From: Granulosicoccus sp.
GTDB taxonomy: Bacteria > Pseudomonadota > Gammaproteobacteria > Granulosicoccales > Granulosicoccaceae
Direction of reading: 5' to 3'
DNA: 64,000 nucleotides
Assembly (NCBI GenBank): GCA_020627685.1
Contig: JAHDGK010000003.1
Span: forward strand, 16,328 to 80,327
Below, piece by piece: positions 17,262 through 26,609 of the stretch (the first letter of the stretch is position 1; each line of letters opens with the position of its first letter). The position numbers were made by a program, and so were the translations under genes. The notes beneath the pieces are model-generated. The model made no database searches. It saw only the letters and a list, made by a program, of their open reading frames with translations, and was not told the origin of the DNA.

Positions 17262-17897
17262 CTAATCGATAACCACAACGCCATTGGGTGTGTCGAGTTT
17301 GAAAGACAGTCCTATCTGGCCTTCTGAGATGTCTGCAAGATGGTCGACCTTTAACGCTTCAAGGATTGTTCGCAGAGATGCTGGCTCCGGATGTGACAGT
17401 TGCACTGACATCAATGTTGCTCCTAGATCTTGCTGCCCCGTGCTGGGGTGAGGGCCGGGTGACCATTCAATAAATGCAGGTAACAAGGCGTTGCCGGGTA
17501 AATGCCCATCGGCAGGAACGGTGAGTCGCCACGATCTATCGCCACGTTGAAATTTTACGATTTCCCCAAGTGGCACAGGGCTGCTAGCCACTAGCTCATC
17601 TAAATTGTCTGTGCCTACCACCCAACATAGAGCGCGTGGGCGTTCCACAAGTTTTGCCTGAGTCGCTGGGTCGTCCAGTGTGAACCAGCGGGTTCTGCCT
17701 GGATCAGGCGCTTCGGGGTCTATAGCGATTAATTCAAAAAAACTTTCGTTTCCGGATTGCATAACGAAGTTATGAGTGCTCATTAAATCGTGCTTGCTTC
17801 CAGCTCCCATGGTTATGCCCGACAAGGATTTAATATAGTCGGCCCCCTGAGTTAAATCGTTAGCGCCAATAGCAAAATGGTCGATCTTATTGTTCAT
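17262..17897 (-). CDS. VOC/glyoxalase-like domain protein
   Basis: The 211-residue protein opens with IDHFAIGANDLTQGADYI, the first beta-alpha unit of a vicinal oxygen chelate fold with metal-ligand His8, and has SFFELIAIDPEAPDPGRTRWF at about 54-75. This matches the Glyoxalase-3-type VOC group of unknown substrate. It lies between the rhodanese and DUF1272 genes with short gaps and may belong to the same transcript as the aminotransferase. Confidence 0.82.
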   Translation of the reverse strand: MNNKIDHFAIGANDLTQGADYIKSLSGITMGAGSKHDLMSTHNFVMQSGNESFFELIAIDPEAPDPGRTRWFTLDDPATQAKLVERPRALCWVVGTDNLDELVASSPVPLGEIVKFQRGDRSWRLTVPADGHLPGNALLPAFIEWSPGPHPSTGQQDLGATLMSVQLSHPEPASLRTILEALKVDHLADISEGQIGLSFKLDTPNGVVVID

Positions 17898-17942
17898 ATC
17901 TTTTTTAATCTGTGCAGGTAGGTAGTTGTCGCTAGTGCGTGC

Positions 17943-18344
17943 TTAAGCTTTCTTTTCGGGAAACTCGATAGGGCCGTTGTTGGCTTCCCATGTTGAAAAA
18001 CCTTCTCTGAGGTGTGACGCTTCAAATCCCATATCTTGTAGCGTGGCAACCGTTAACGCGGAACGCCAGCCCGAAGCACAATGAAAGACATATTTCTTAT
18101 CTTGAGAAAAAACGTCTTTATGGTAAGGGCTGTCTGGGTCTACCCAAAACTCGATCATTCCCCTGGGTGCGTGCACACTGCCGGGAATAAATCCGCTGCG
18201 TTGTCTTTCCCGAATATCGCGTATGTCTACAATGACCGTATCAGGATCATTAACTTTAGCAATGAGGTCGGGGGTTTCGATTTCCTCGATCCGCTCTCTG
18301 GCGGCCGCTACCATTTCGGCAGCAGTGATTTTAAGTTTTGACAT
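17943..18344 (-). CDS. Rhodanese-like sulfurtransferase
   Basis: The 133-residue protein is a single rhodanese domain with the active-site loop CASGWR at 89-94 (catalytic Cys89) and the DIRDIRERQRSGFIPGSVHAPRGMIEFW motif at about 40-67. A six-residue loop is typical of sulfur-, not arsenate- or phosphate-handling, members. It sits 116 bp downstream of the aminotransferase gene in the same orientation. A link with the amino-acid pathway is only positional. Confidence 0.88.
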   Translation of the reverse strand: MSKLKITAAEMVAAARERIEEIETPDLIAKVNDPDTVIVDIRDIRERQRSGFIPGSVHAPRGMIEFWVDPDSPYHKDVFSQDKKYVFHCASGWRSALTVATLQDMGFEASHLREGFSTWEANNGPIEFPEKKA

Positions 18345-18460
18345 GGGGCTAGGCGCTCGTGTTCAACGTTGATTACCCTTATGTGAACATGAATGCTTGA
18401 ATGTTGCAACGCCCTTAGTTCGGCAAATTCGCATCACGGAACGGGGTATTGAATTTGCGT

Positions 18461-19723
18461 TTACAAGATGCTGGACGCCATATCGAGTGCGGCTTCGGTG
18501 ATCTGCAAGTCCTCTTCTGTGATTGCCAGACTAGGGTAGAGTTTGCCCGGGGACTTGAAAATACCTTTTTCTCGCAGAGTTTTATTGAATGCAGCATTCT
18601 TTTTTACGTCCACCGCTAGCCAGGATCTGTAGTCGGTTACCTGTGTGCTGGTAAAGCCAATATCGAAAAGGGTGGGGTGACCTAAAAGGACATGAGGGTG
18701 CCCATCGCGATCGAGTACCTTTGTGATCATCTTCATGATGCGCTCACCGGTGTTCTTCAAAGTTTGGTAGCTCTCGCCGCGTCGGAGAATTTCCATAGTC
18801 TTTAAACCTGCAACAGCAGCAACAGGATTGCCTGAAAGCGTGCCGAGTTGCATTAGGAATTTGTCCTGTCCAACAACGCTTTTATCGAAATGATCCATAA
18901 TCTCTTTCCGCCCGGCGACAGCCGCTAACGGAAAACCGCCACCGATGATCTTGCCCAAACTGCAAAGGTCGGGTATGACGTTGTATTCTTCTTGTGCACC
19001 TCCGTATGACAATCGAAAGCCTGTGACAATTTCATCAAAGATAAGAATGATTGAGCGCGCAGTACACTCGTCTCTTAAGTCTTTTAGAAAGCCTGGAGCC
19101 GGAGGGATAATACGCTGGAGTGGTTCTACGATAATGGCGGCAACATCATGCCCATATTCATCTAACAACGCTCTTACACTTTCTATATCGTTGAAGGGCG
19201 CAATAAGCATTTGTTCTTTTACGCCATCTGGAATTCCTGCGCTGTCAGGTACTGCTTGTGGAAAGTTAGCCAGGCGCTGGGGAGCTAAGCTCATTTGCGC
19301 TTCGGCACTCATACCGTGATAGCCACCTTCAAATTTTAGTATTTTATTTTTCCCGGTAAACGCTCTGGCTAATCGAAGTGCGTACATGTCTGCCTCACCA
19401 CCGGATGTCACATAGCGAACTTGCTCGGCACAGGGCACTGCTTTAATGATCTCTTCAGCCAATTCAATAGAGGCGCTATTGTTTGCAAAAAAGGTCATCC
19501 CTTTACCCAGTTGTGACTGAACTGCATCGAGCACTTCCGGGTGACCATGGCCCAAAAGCATCGGGCCCGAACCAATCAGGTAGTCGATGTACTCTTTACC
19601 GTTCTCATCGATAACTCGCGAGCCCTTACCTTCACGGATAAATATGGAAGGGTCGAAATTTCCAAGACCACCTCCGGGAAGCACTTGATGGGCTCGCTGA
19701 ATCCAATCGTTTTGTTGTGGCAT
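18461..19723 (-). CDS. Class III PLP aminotransferase (glutamate-1-semialdehyde aminomutase-like)
   Basis: The 420-residue enzyme is a fold-type I PLP protein with Lys258 in SLGKIIGGGFPLAAVAG, the aspartate in LIFDEIVTGFRL, and a GSGPMLLGHGHPEV N-terminal region typical of the GSAM subgroup of class III. The true HemL acts in tetrapyrrole synthesis, but this copy lies in a catabolic cluster, 33 bp after an enolase-superfamily gene, so a side role on a semialdehyde or amino acid is more likely. The rhodanese gene follows. Confidence 0.85.
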   Translation of the reverse strand: MPQQNDWIQRAHQVLPGGGLGNFDPSIFIREGKGSRVIDENGKEYIDYLIGSGPMLLGHGHPEVLDAVQSQLGKGMTFFANNSASIELAEEIIKAVPCAEQVRYVTSGGEADMYALRLARAFTGKNKILKFEGGYHGMSAEAQMSLAPQRLANFPQAVPDSAGIPDGVKEQMLIAPFNDIESVRALLDEYGHDVAAIIVEPLQRIIPPAPGFLKDLRDECTARSIILIFDEIVTGFRLSYGGAQEEYNVIPDLCSLGKIIGGGFPLAAVAGRKEIMDHFDKSVVGQDKFLMQLGTLSGNPVAAVAGLKTMEILRRGESYQTLKNTGERIMKMITKVLDRDGHPHVLLGHPTLFDIGFTSTQVTDYRSWLAVDVKKNAAFNKTLREKGIFKSPGKLYPSLAITEEDLQITEAALDMASSIL

Positions 19724-19756
19724 ATTCAGTGTCGAACAGATGGGTGATAAAGGGTT

Positions 19757-20869
19757 TCAGTGCGTGTACACAGCGACTGGCTTACCTAGGATATGCTCAT
19801 CAGGGGTGACACCTAATCCGGGTGTGTCGTCTATCGTGATGACACCGTTTACACAGCGAGGTCCGCTGCCCGGTGCTATGTCGATATCAAGCATATCCTG
19901 ACACGACCAACATGCCCGGATAAATTCTTGAGGTATAGATTGCGCAAGATGCGCGGCTTCCGTATCGGCTAATACAGAGCCGCCAGTTGCCATGATGAAC
20001 ATTTGAATGCCGTGAGCTTGCGCGATATCTCGAATTCGGCGAGCTTTGGTGAGTCCGCCAACCCGGTTAAGTTTTATGCCGAATACATCGGCTATTCCAT
20101 CGCGTGCGATGCGTGCCGCATCTTGAAGCGTTACCAATGATTCATCAACGCTTATGGGAGAGGTCGTGACCTGACGTATCCTTTCAATATCGTCTAATGT
20201 TTCTCCAGGTTGTTCGAAAGTGACACCCAGATCGGCGACTGCGTTCATCACGATGGCGGCTTCGCGGCGTGTCCAAGCCCGGTTTACGTCATAGAGAACG
20301 ATCTCGTTATCTGCCCTATGCGACTCAATATGACGTATTCGTTTGATGTCTTCGTCTGTATCGCTACCGCCAACTTTCGCTGAGTGTGCGCTGTAACCCA
20401 GCTTGCGGTAGTTCTCTATGATGCCCATCATGTAGTCCGGTGCACCGCTGGAAACCGATGAGGCGGCTACGGTACCGTTTTCCCGTTTTCCACCCAAGAG
20501 GTCTGCTATCGGTAATCCGCAGCTTTGTCCGAGTATGTCCCAACAGGCCATATCGATGGGCTGCTTGGCATAGAGGTGCCCCGGCAACGATAAATCTAAT
20601 GCGCGTTCAACCAGCTCGAGTTTCCTCGGGTCCAGTCCCAAAACGGCGGATGCCATCGTTTCAATACCGGCTCGAATACCCGGACCATGGGCGGGTACAT
20701 AGGTGTGACCCCAAGGTGTACCTTCTCCCCAACCGGTAATACCTGCATCGGTCTCAACTTTAACAAGCGTGGCATCGAGAACGTCGAACCTGAGCCGGCC
20801 ACCCGATAACCAGTAGGGATCGGATAAGGGTAAGTCTTTTTGGAAAACTGAGATTCGAGTAATTTTCAT
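19757..20869 (-). CDS. Mandelate racemase/muconate lactonizing enzyme family; cis-3-hydroxy-L-proline dehydratase or betaine epimerase-like
   Basis: The 370-residue protein is an enolase-superfamily barrel. Visible catalytic residues are Lys165 (HSAKVGG), metal ligands Asp194 (YDVNRAW), Glu219 (FEQP) and Asp242 (VDES), and Lys266 (GIKLNRVGG) opposite. The N-terminal capping motif SGGRLRFDVLDATLVKVET and the WGEGTPWGHTYVPAH loop remind me of cis-3-hydroxy-L-proline dehydratases; 4-hydroxyproline betaine 2-epimerase (HpbD) is the other close functional type. Its neighbours (flavoprotein demethylase-like, Rieske oxygenase) favour an N-methylated proline pathway. Substrate is inferred, not shown. 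Confidence 0.83.
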   Translation of the reverse strand: MKITRISVFQKDLPLSDPYWLSGGRLRFDVLDATLVKVETDAGITGWGEGTPWGHTYVPAHGPGIRAGIETMASAVLGLDPRKLELVERALDLSLPGHLYAKQPIDMACWDILGQSCGLPIADLLGGKRENGTVAASSVSSGAPDYMMGIIENYRKLGYSAHSAKVGGSDTDEDIKRIRHIESHRADNEIVLYDVNRAWTRREAAIVMNAVADLGVTFEQPGETLDDIERIRQVTTSPISVDESLVTLQDAARIARDGIADVFGIKLNRVGGLTKARRIRDIAQAHGIQMFIMATGGSVLADTEAAHLAQSIPQEFIRACWSCQDMLDIDIAPGSGPRCVNGVITIDDTPGLGVTPDEHILGKPVAVYTH

Positions 20870-20872
20870 ACC

Positions 20873-21976
20873 TTACTCCATGGTGACTACGATGTTGCCG
20901 ACATGTTGTTTGTCGATAAATGCTTGTTGTGCGCGGTGCAATTCAGCTAACGGGAAAGACTTTGCCAGCAGAGGCTTTACTTCGCCGGCTTCGATATAGC
21001 GGATGAGGTCGCGGAAGACTTGGGGATCTACGACGGTTGAACCGGTAAAGGTCAGGTCGTTTAAATAAAATGTTCTTAAATCAAAATCCACGATAGGGCC
21101 TGCGATAGCACCCGAACACGTGTAGCGTCCACCTCGACACAGAGTGTTTATCATTGTCGTGAATGTCGGGCCGCCGACGATGTCTGCTGCGACAGTCACC
21201 GTGTCTCGACCAATGGATGCTTGTAGAGCCTGCTTTAAATCAGCAGGTTCTCGTGGCAGTAGAACATCAGCACCAAGGGGTGCTAATGCTGCGTGTTTAT
21301 ATTCTGAAGCCATAGCAACAACAGTTGCACCGCGACGTTTGGCCAACTGAATTAGGGCAGAGCCAACACCACCGGACGCACCACTTATTAAGACAACATC
21401 GGATTCAGTGACACTGGCTCTTGCGAGCATTCCCTCAGCGGTTGTGTACGAGCAGGAAAAGGTTGCAAGCTCTGCATCAGAGAGTGAAGAGTCTACGACG
21501 CCGACATTGCGGCTATCGATACAAGTATATTGCGCAAAGCCTCCGTCTCGCTCCGATCCGAAGTAAGCCGAGGAATCTTTGTTGAGAGGATCATTCCAGT
21601 TGCGCAACCAGTTATCTGTGATGACCCGTTTACCGATTAACGCTGGGTTGGCAGAGTCTCCAACGGCAACCACCGTTCCCGCAACATCCGCTCCCTGTAT
21701 TCTTGGGAAGGTAATAGGTGCTCCGCCCCAGGTCGGGTCTGACTCATCTACTTTAGCGTATTGTCCGCCGGTAGTCGCTTCGGTGACAGCTTTTGAATAC
21801 CAACCGGAGCGGGTGTTAACGTCTGTATTGTTTAAGCCACAAGCAGATACTTTAATAATGACATCGTTGTCACCGGGTACCGGCGTCGGCCATTGCTCGT
21901 GAAATACCAACTGATCTAAGCCGCCGTGACCCATAAGCACGAAGGCGTTCATTTTTGTAGGAATTGAATGTTTCAT
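20873..21976 (-). CDS. Medium-chain dehydrogenase/quinone oxidoreductase family protein
   Basis: The 367-residue protein has the MDR layout: GroES-like catalytic domain (VSACGLNNTDVNTRSGWY, GADVAGTVVAVGD) and a Rossmann domain with ISGASGGVGSALIQLAKRRGA at about 193-213, an NADPH-type pattern. The structural zinc cysteines of classic alcohol dehydrogenases are absent, so it resembles the quinone-reductase branch. It overlaps the flavoprotein gene by 4 bp and precedes the enolase-family gene by 3 bp, so it is part of that pathway. Confidence 0.85.
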   Translation of the reverse strand: MKHSIPTKMNAFVLMGHGGLDQLVFHEQWPTPVPGDNDVIIKVSACGLNNTDVNTRSGWYSKAVTEATTGGQYAKVDESDPTWGGAPITFPRIQGADVAGTVVAVGDSANPALIGKRVITDNWLRNWNDPLNKDSSAYFGSERDGGFAQYTCIDSRNVGVVDSSLSDAELATFSCSYTTAEGMLARASVTESDVVLISGASGGVGSALIQLAKRRGATVVAMASEYKHAALAPLGADVLLPREPADLKQALQASIGRDTVTVAADIVGGPTFTTMINTLCRGGRYTCSGAIAGPIVDFDLRTFYLNDLTFTGSTVVDPQVFRDLIRYIEAGEVKPLLAKSFPLAELHRAQQAFIDKQHVGNIVVTME

Positions 21977-24435
21977 TGGCGTGGTTTGCTGCTGCTTGGA
22001 TCGTAGGCCGGCTCGGATAAAACGATTGCATTGCGAGGTTTTCCCGCGATGATGACGGTGAGTTTTTGGCCCGGTTCTGCCGCATCAACTTTAATATACG
22101 AGAAGGCAAGGATCTTCTTTACGGTGGGGCTGTAAACAACCGATGTTGTCGAACCAACCACAATACCGTCTTTTAAGATGGCTTCGCCGCCGTGTCCGTC
22201 AACTTCACCATCTGGTTCAATGGCTAAATAGGCGCATATCCAGCGTTTGGAGCTGCCTATAGATTTTTCAGTGGCGTCCCTGCCGATGAATGTCTTATCC
22301 ATTTTTACGAAACGCATAACATCTGCTTCAGGTAACGTGACTTCATTGGTGAGTTCACCGGCACCTTTAAACATTTTTTCCATGCGCATGACATTCATGG
22401 CAAACGAACCGTAGTCGGCTATACCAAATTCTTGGCCTGCAGAATCCAGTGCATCATAGATGGGTAGCAGTGAATCTCTAGGGGCGTGTATTTCCCACCC
22501 CAGTTCTCCTGCATAGGACATTCTAAAAGCCCAGCATGAGTAGGATGCGATGTCGATTTGTTTTGCTCTCATCCACGGGAAAGCGTCGTTGTCCAGAGCC
22601 TCAGTGGTACATTGGTTCAACACTTCGCGTGATTTGGGTCCGTTGATGGTTAGAGCTGCCCAATCCAATGAACGATTTACAATGTTAATTTTGTTGTGAC
22701 CTTCGAAGTGTCGCAACTGAACCTGTAGTAAATCGAGAAGCCGTTGTTCGAAAAATGCAGCGCAGACAAAGTAATATCGATGTTCACTTAAACGCACGCA
22801 AGTGGCTTCTAACTCTATTCGCCCACTATCGGTCAGGAAGTGCGTGAGAATAATACGACCCTCGTCCTTAGGTAGTTTGTTCGCAATTAGCGGTTCAAGA
22901 AATTGCTCGGAGAGTTCTCCGCAGACTTCTATTTTGGTGAACGCGGATATGTCCATTAGGCCGACACTTTGACGAACAGCAGCAACCTCGATATCAATCA
23001 TGTCGTGCACAACATTGCGTCGGAATGAGTAATGATCTTTTTGCTCTACGCCATCTCTGGCAAACCAGCGAGGACGCTCATGGCCAAAAACTTCCTCATG
23101 TACTGCACCTTTTGTATTGAGCCGCTCAAACAGGGGTGATGGCTTAATAGGACGGCCGGCCAGTCGATTGAAATGTGGGTAGGGAATTTCGTGGCGAAGG
23201 CAGTAGTCCTCATGGGCTTTGATAACTTGCCATTTTTTATCGGCATAGGTACCAAAACGTCTGGGGTCGTAGTCTCTCATGGAGATGTCTGCCACACCGT
23301 GCACCATCCAGCGCGCCAATTCACGGGTAAGTCCGGGGCCCCATCCAATTCCAATTTGTGTACCGCAGCAGCACCAATAGTTTTTCACACCCGGTACAGG
23401 CCCGATTAACGGATTGCCGTCTGGTGGGTGGGAGATTGCGCCGTGTACGACGCGTTTAATTCCTAGATCCTCAAAGATAGGCATGCGATTCATGGCGTTT
23501 TCAAGCCATGGCATCACCCGATCATAGTCAGCATCGAACAGCTCGTTTTCTGCCGCCCACGGGCAATGGTCTTCCCAGACAGAATTAGAGTTCTCTTTTT
23601 CGTAAATGCCGATAAGACCGGATTTCTGTTCCATGCGTATGTAGCCTGACACACGTCTGTCGTCTCTGATTACAGGCAGTTCTTTGTCCAGATTTTCAAA
23701 TTGCGGAACGGTATCTGTGACAAAGTAATGATGCGTCATTGATGTCGTGGGAATTTGAATACCCGACCATTCACCCATTTGCCTGGCATAGGTACCACCG
23801 GCGTTAACAACATGTTCGCAAGTGATATCGCCGAGTTCGGTCGACACCTTCCATTCGCCGTTTGCCTGTTGCTCGATATTAGTGGCCTGACATCGGCGGA
23901 TTATTTTTACACCGAGTTGTCTGGCACCTGTCGCAAGCGCTTGAGTGATTCCTGATGGATCTACATGTCCGTCATCGGGTGTGTAAAGGGCTCCGAGTAC
24001 ACCTTCGAGGTTATAAAAGGGGTGGTGTTTTGCAACGAAAGCCGGATCAACGAGTTCGATATTGAAGCCTAAGGAACGCCCGACACTGAGCGTATGACGC
24101 AACCAGTCCATTTCATCAGGCTCATACGCCAATCGGAATGAGCCGCAGCCATGCCAGGTGACGTTTTGCCCGGTTTCTTTTTCAAGAGCACCTGAGTAGA
24201 GTCCTATGTTGTAATCCACACATTTCCCTAAACCGAAGCTGGATGTGGAGTGAGTTATCTGCCCTGCGGCGTGCCATGTCGATCCTGATGTGAGTTCGGC
24301 TTTTTCTAATAGAACGACATCGCATTGTCCTTCATGAGCCAAGTGGTAGGCGAGGCTGCACCCCATAATGCCCCCACCGACAATGACTACTTGCGCATGA
24401 GCCGGCAAACGGTTTGTAGGTTGATTTGATGACAT
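21973..24435 (-). CDS. Dimethylglycine/sarcosine dehydrogenase-like flavoprotein with GcvT domains
   Basis: The 820-residue protein has an N-terminal DAO/FAD domain (VVIVGGGIMGCSLAYHLAHEG at about 16-36; SGSTWHAAG with the His that binds FAD covalently in DMGDH), a middle FAO_M segment (about 375-430) and a folate-binding GcvT plus GcvT_C part (from about 435; SYAGELGWEIHAP). The family demethylates N-methylated amino acids oxidatively and passes the carbon to tetrahydrofolate. It is the first gene of the leftward unit, divergent from an RpiR regulator. It could act on dimethylglycine, sarcosine or an N-methylproline. Confidence 0.88.
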   Translation of the reverse strand: MSSNQPTNRLPAHAQVVIVGGGIMGCSLAYHLAHEGQCDVVLLEKAELTSGSTWHAAGQITHSTSSFGLGKCVDYNIGLYSGALEKETGQNVTWHGCGSFRLAYEPDEMDWLRHTLSVGRSLGFNIELVDPAFVAKHHPFYNLEGVLGALYTPDDGHVDPSGITQALATGARQLGVKIIRRCQATNIEQQANGEWKVSTELGDITCEHVVNAGGTYARQMGEWSGIQIPTTSMTHHYFVTDTVPQFENLDKELPVIRDDRRVSGYIRMEQKSGLIGIYEKENSNSVWEDHCPWAAENELFDADYDRVMPWLENAMNRMPIFEDLGIKRVVHGAISHPPDGNPLIGPVPGVKNYWCCCGTQIGIGWGPGLTRELARWMVHGVADISMRDYDPRRFGTYADKKWQVIKAHEDYCLRHEIPYPHFNRLAGRPIKPSPLFERLNTKGAVHEEVFGHERPRWFARDGVEQKDHYSFRRNVVHDMIDIEVAAVRQSVGLMDISAFTKIEVCGELSEQFLEPLIANKLPKDEGRIILTHFLTDSGRIELEATCVRLSEHRYYFVCAAFFEQRLLDLLQVQLRHFEGHNKINIVNRSLDWAALTINGPKSREVLNQCTTEALDNDAFPWMRAKQIDIASYSCWAFRMSYAGELGWEIHAPRDSLLPIYDALDSAGQEFGIADYGSFAMNVMRMEKMFKGAGELTNEVTLPEADVMRFVKMDKTFIGRDATEKSIGSSKRWICAYLAIEPDGEVDGHGGEAILKDGIVVGSTTSVVYSPTVKKILAFSYIKVDAAEPGQKLTVIIAGKPRNAIVLSEPAYDPSSSKPRQ

Positions 24436-24495
24436 AGAATTATTTTAAACTTACCCAAAGGGCTGAGCTATTCAGACGTCGTAGACGAGCTTGTC

Positions 24496-24509
24496 GAACA
24501 GTGATGTTC
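24496..24509. promoter_or_regulatory. Inverted repeat, candidate RpiR operator
   Basis: GAACAGTGATGTTC is a perfect 5-4-5 inverted repeat in the 117-bp divergent region between the flavoprotein and the RpiR gene, just downstream of the putative leftward -10 box. Binding by the RpiR protein is an inference from position. Confidence 0.4.
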
Positions 24510-24520
24510 AGTCTGTTGTC

Positions 24521-24550
24521 ATACTAATGAAACAAATGTACCCTAGTCAA
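24521..24550 (-). promoter_or_regulatory. Candidate promoter of the flavoprotein operon
   Basis: On the minus strand TTGACT (24550-24545), 18-bp spacer, TAGTAT (24526-24521). The -35 matches 5 of 6 and the -10 4 of 6. It ends about 75 nt before the ATG and abuts the RpiR start codon on the other strand. Confidence 0.35.
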
Positions 24551-24552
24551 CT

Positions 24553-25458
24553 ATGAATAGTATATCTGTACCAATGTCGGACGGCGCTGATTCAATACAG
24601 GTCTTGACGTCGCTCTCTGAGGAGCTGCCTCAGTTGACCCCCGAGCTTCGTAAGGCTGCCTCTTATGTTCTGGAAAATCCGAACGACGTGGGTGTATCAT
24701 CTATTCGCGAAATTGCTGACGCTGCAGATGTCAAACCCAACACGTTTGTAAGGCTCGCAAGATCAATCGGTTTCGACGGGTACGAGGGATTCAGATCGCC
24801 TTTTCGTGAAGAGATCCGAAAAGGTGTTGTCAACTTCCCGGACCGAGCCCGATGGCTTCAGTCTATTGGTCGCAGTGGGAAGCTGGGTGGGTTGTACAGA
24901 AATATGGTGAGCGCGGCGATTACCAATATAGAAGAGACGTTCGCCGGTATTGATGAACGACAGCTGATGATGGCTGCAAAAACCATTTGGAAATCGCGAC
25001 AAACGCTCACACTGGGTGTTGGTGTCAATAGCTCTAATGCTCAGAATTTCAGTTATCTTGCCAGTACAGGTATGAAGCACTTCCACGCAATACCTCGATC
25101 GGGCAGTACACCCATTGATGATCTGGCCTGGGCTGACAAACGTGATGTGCTTATAGCCATAACGTGTAAGCCTTATCGTTCAGAGGTGGTGGAAGCTGTA
25201 AGGGTAGCGAAAGAGCAGGGCGTCAAAGTCATCGGAATTTCAGATAGTGCAGCTTCTCCGATCATTGTGGAGGCCGATCATGGTTTTGTAGTCTCTGCAG
25301 ATACTCCCCAGTTTTTTCCCTCATCAGTCTCAACTATCGCGTTACTAGAAACCTTATTGTCATTTGTTATCGCGGTTGCGACACCCAATGTGGTCAGTCG
25401 TGTTGAAGAGTTTCATGATAGGCGGCATCAACTTGGCATTTATGAAGAGGAATGCTAA
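24553..25458 (+). CDS. RpiR-family transcriptional regulator
   Basis: The 301-residue protein has an N-terminal HTH_6 domain (LTPELRKAASYVLENPNDVGVSSIREIADAADVKPNTFVRLARSIGFDGYEGFR) and a C-terminal SIS domain (LTLGVGVNSSNAQNFSYLASTG; DVLIAITCKPYRSEVVEAVRVAKEQGVKVIGISDS). SIS domains bind phosphosugars, but RpiR proteins also occur with amine pathways. It is divergent from the flavoprotein unit and its stop is immediately followed by the Rieske oxygenase ATG, so it is co-transcribed with that gene and probably controls both arms. Confidence 0.9.
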   Translation: MNSISVPMSDGADSIQVLTSLSEELPQLTPELRKAASYVLENPNDVGVSSIREIADAADVKPNTFVRLARSIGFDGYEGFRSPFREEIRKGVVNFPDRARWLQSIGRSGKLGGLYRNMVSAAITNIEETFAGIDERQLMMAAKTIWKSRQTLTLGVGVNSSNAQNFSYLASTGMKHFHAIPRSGSTPIDDLAWADKRDVLIAITCKPYRSEVVEAVRVAKEQGVKVIGISDSAASPIIVEADHGFVVSADTPQFFPSSVSTIALLETLLSFVIAVATPNVVSRVEEFHDRRHQLGIYEEEC

Positions 25459-26580
25459 ATGGACAGTCAAACTGAGGCTATTAGATCCTTAGACGCAAAG
25501 TATTACGTCGACCCGGAGTTTTTTGAACGCGAAAAACACGGTGTATTAGCGCACAGCTGGCAGTTCGCCGGTCACGCTTCTTTGCTTGAAAATTCTGGGG
25601 ACTATTTCACTTTCGAGATTGCTGGTGAAAGTCTGTTTTGTGTTCGCACGGCCACCATGGAGATCAAAGCGTTTTACAACGTATGCCAACATCGCGCTCA
25701 TCAATTAGTACAAGGTGCGGGCAATATGAACACGATTGTTTGCCCTTATCATGCGTGGACCTATGCCTTAACGGGAGAGCTACGTAGTGGTCCGAACATA
25801 AAGGTTGTCCCGGGCTTTAAAAAAGAGAGCATCTGTCTGAGTGATGTCAGGCTCGAAAACTTTTGCGGATTTCTATTCGTCAATCTTGACCCGGATGCGA
25901 AATCAATGGATGAGTGCTTCCCAAACGTCCGTGAAGAGTTAACGAGTTTTGTTCCGCACATTGAATCTCTCAAACCGTTGGAATGGATTTCCATACCTGA
26001 AAAATGCAATTGGAAAGTATCGGTTGAGAATTACTCTGAGTGCTATCACTGCCAATTGAATCATCCAACCTTCGCACGAGGAGTTGTTAAACCACAAACT
26101 TACGATATCCAGCCTCAGGGATATTGTTTGCGACACACCACTGAATGTCAGAATCTGGACAAGATGTCCTACCCAATTGACTTAAGCTCGAACGAACATG
26201 CCGGTGAATATTCATCATGGTTTTTGTGGCCGCTGTTTTCGTTTCAGGTATATCCGGGAAATATATTGAACACGTATCACTGGAGGGTGGTAGACCACGA
26301 GCACGTGGTAGTTTGGCGTGGCTGGTACTCCATGCAAGGCATTGACGAAAACGTTATTCATTCTCTAGCGGTGCAGGATAGGCAAACGACTGTCGAAGAG
26401 GATATACACCTGGTTGAATCCGTACAACGAGGCTTGCAGAGTCGGGGTTATAGGCCGGGCCCTCTGGTGCTGGATCCATCTTGTGGCGTTAAATCTGAAC
26501 ACTCAATCAAAGTGCTTCAGCAATGGATGAGAGAGGGCGTAATTACCGCTGGTAACACCGTCAGCAACAATAGTCGTTAA
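25459..26580 (+). CDS. Rieske non-heme iron oxygenase, quaternary-amine demethylase-like (CntA/GbcA/Stc2 type)
   Basis: The 373-residue alpha subunit has a Rieske 2Fe-2S site Cys76-x-His78 and Cys95-x2-His98 and a mononuclear iron region NYSECYHCQLNHPTF with His197 and His202 and bridging Glu194. A glutamate at the bridging position and the text around it (VIVCPYHAWTY-like, WRGWY near the end) match the carnitine/betaine/stachydrine group more than aromatic ring dioxygenases. It should remove an N-methyl group or cleave a trimethylamine. No reductase gene is next to it; electrons must come from a ferredoxin reductase elsewhere. Its ATG directly abuts the RpiR stop. Confidence 0.88.
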   Translation: MDSQTEAIRSLDAKYYVDPEFFEREKHGVLAHSWQFAGHASLLENSGDYFTFEIAGESLFCVRTATMEIKAFYNVCQHRAHQLVQGAGNMNTIVCPYHAWTYALTGELRSGPNIKVVPGFKKESICLSDVRLENFCGFLFVNLDPDAKSMDECFPNVREELTSFVPHIESLKPLEWISIPEKCNWKVSVENYSECYHCQLNHPTFARGVVKPQTYDIQPQGYCLRHTTECQNLDKMSYPIDLSSNEHAGEYSSWFLWPLFSFQVYPGNILNTYHWRVVDHEHVVVWRGWYSMQGIDENVIHSLAVQDRQTTVEEDIHLVESVQRGLQSRGYRPGPLVLDPSCGVKSEHSIKVLQQWMREGVITAGNTVSNNSR

Positions 26581-26609
26581 AACCCTAATCAAAAACAGGA
26601 ACCGATTTC

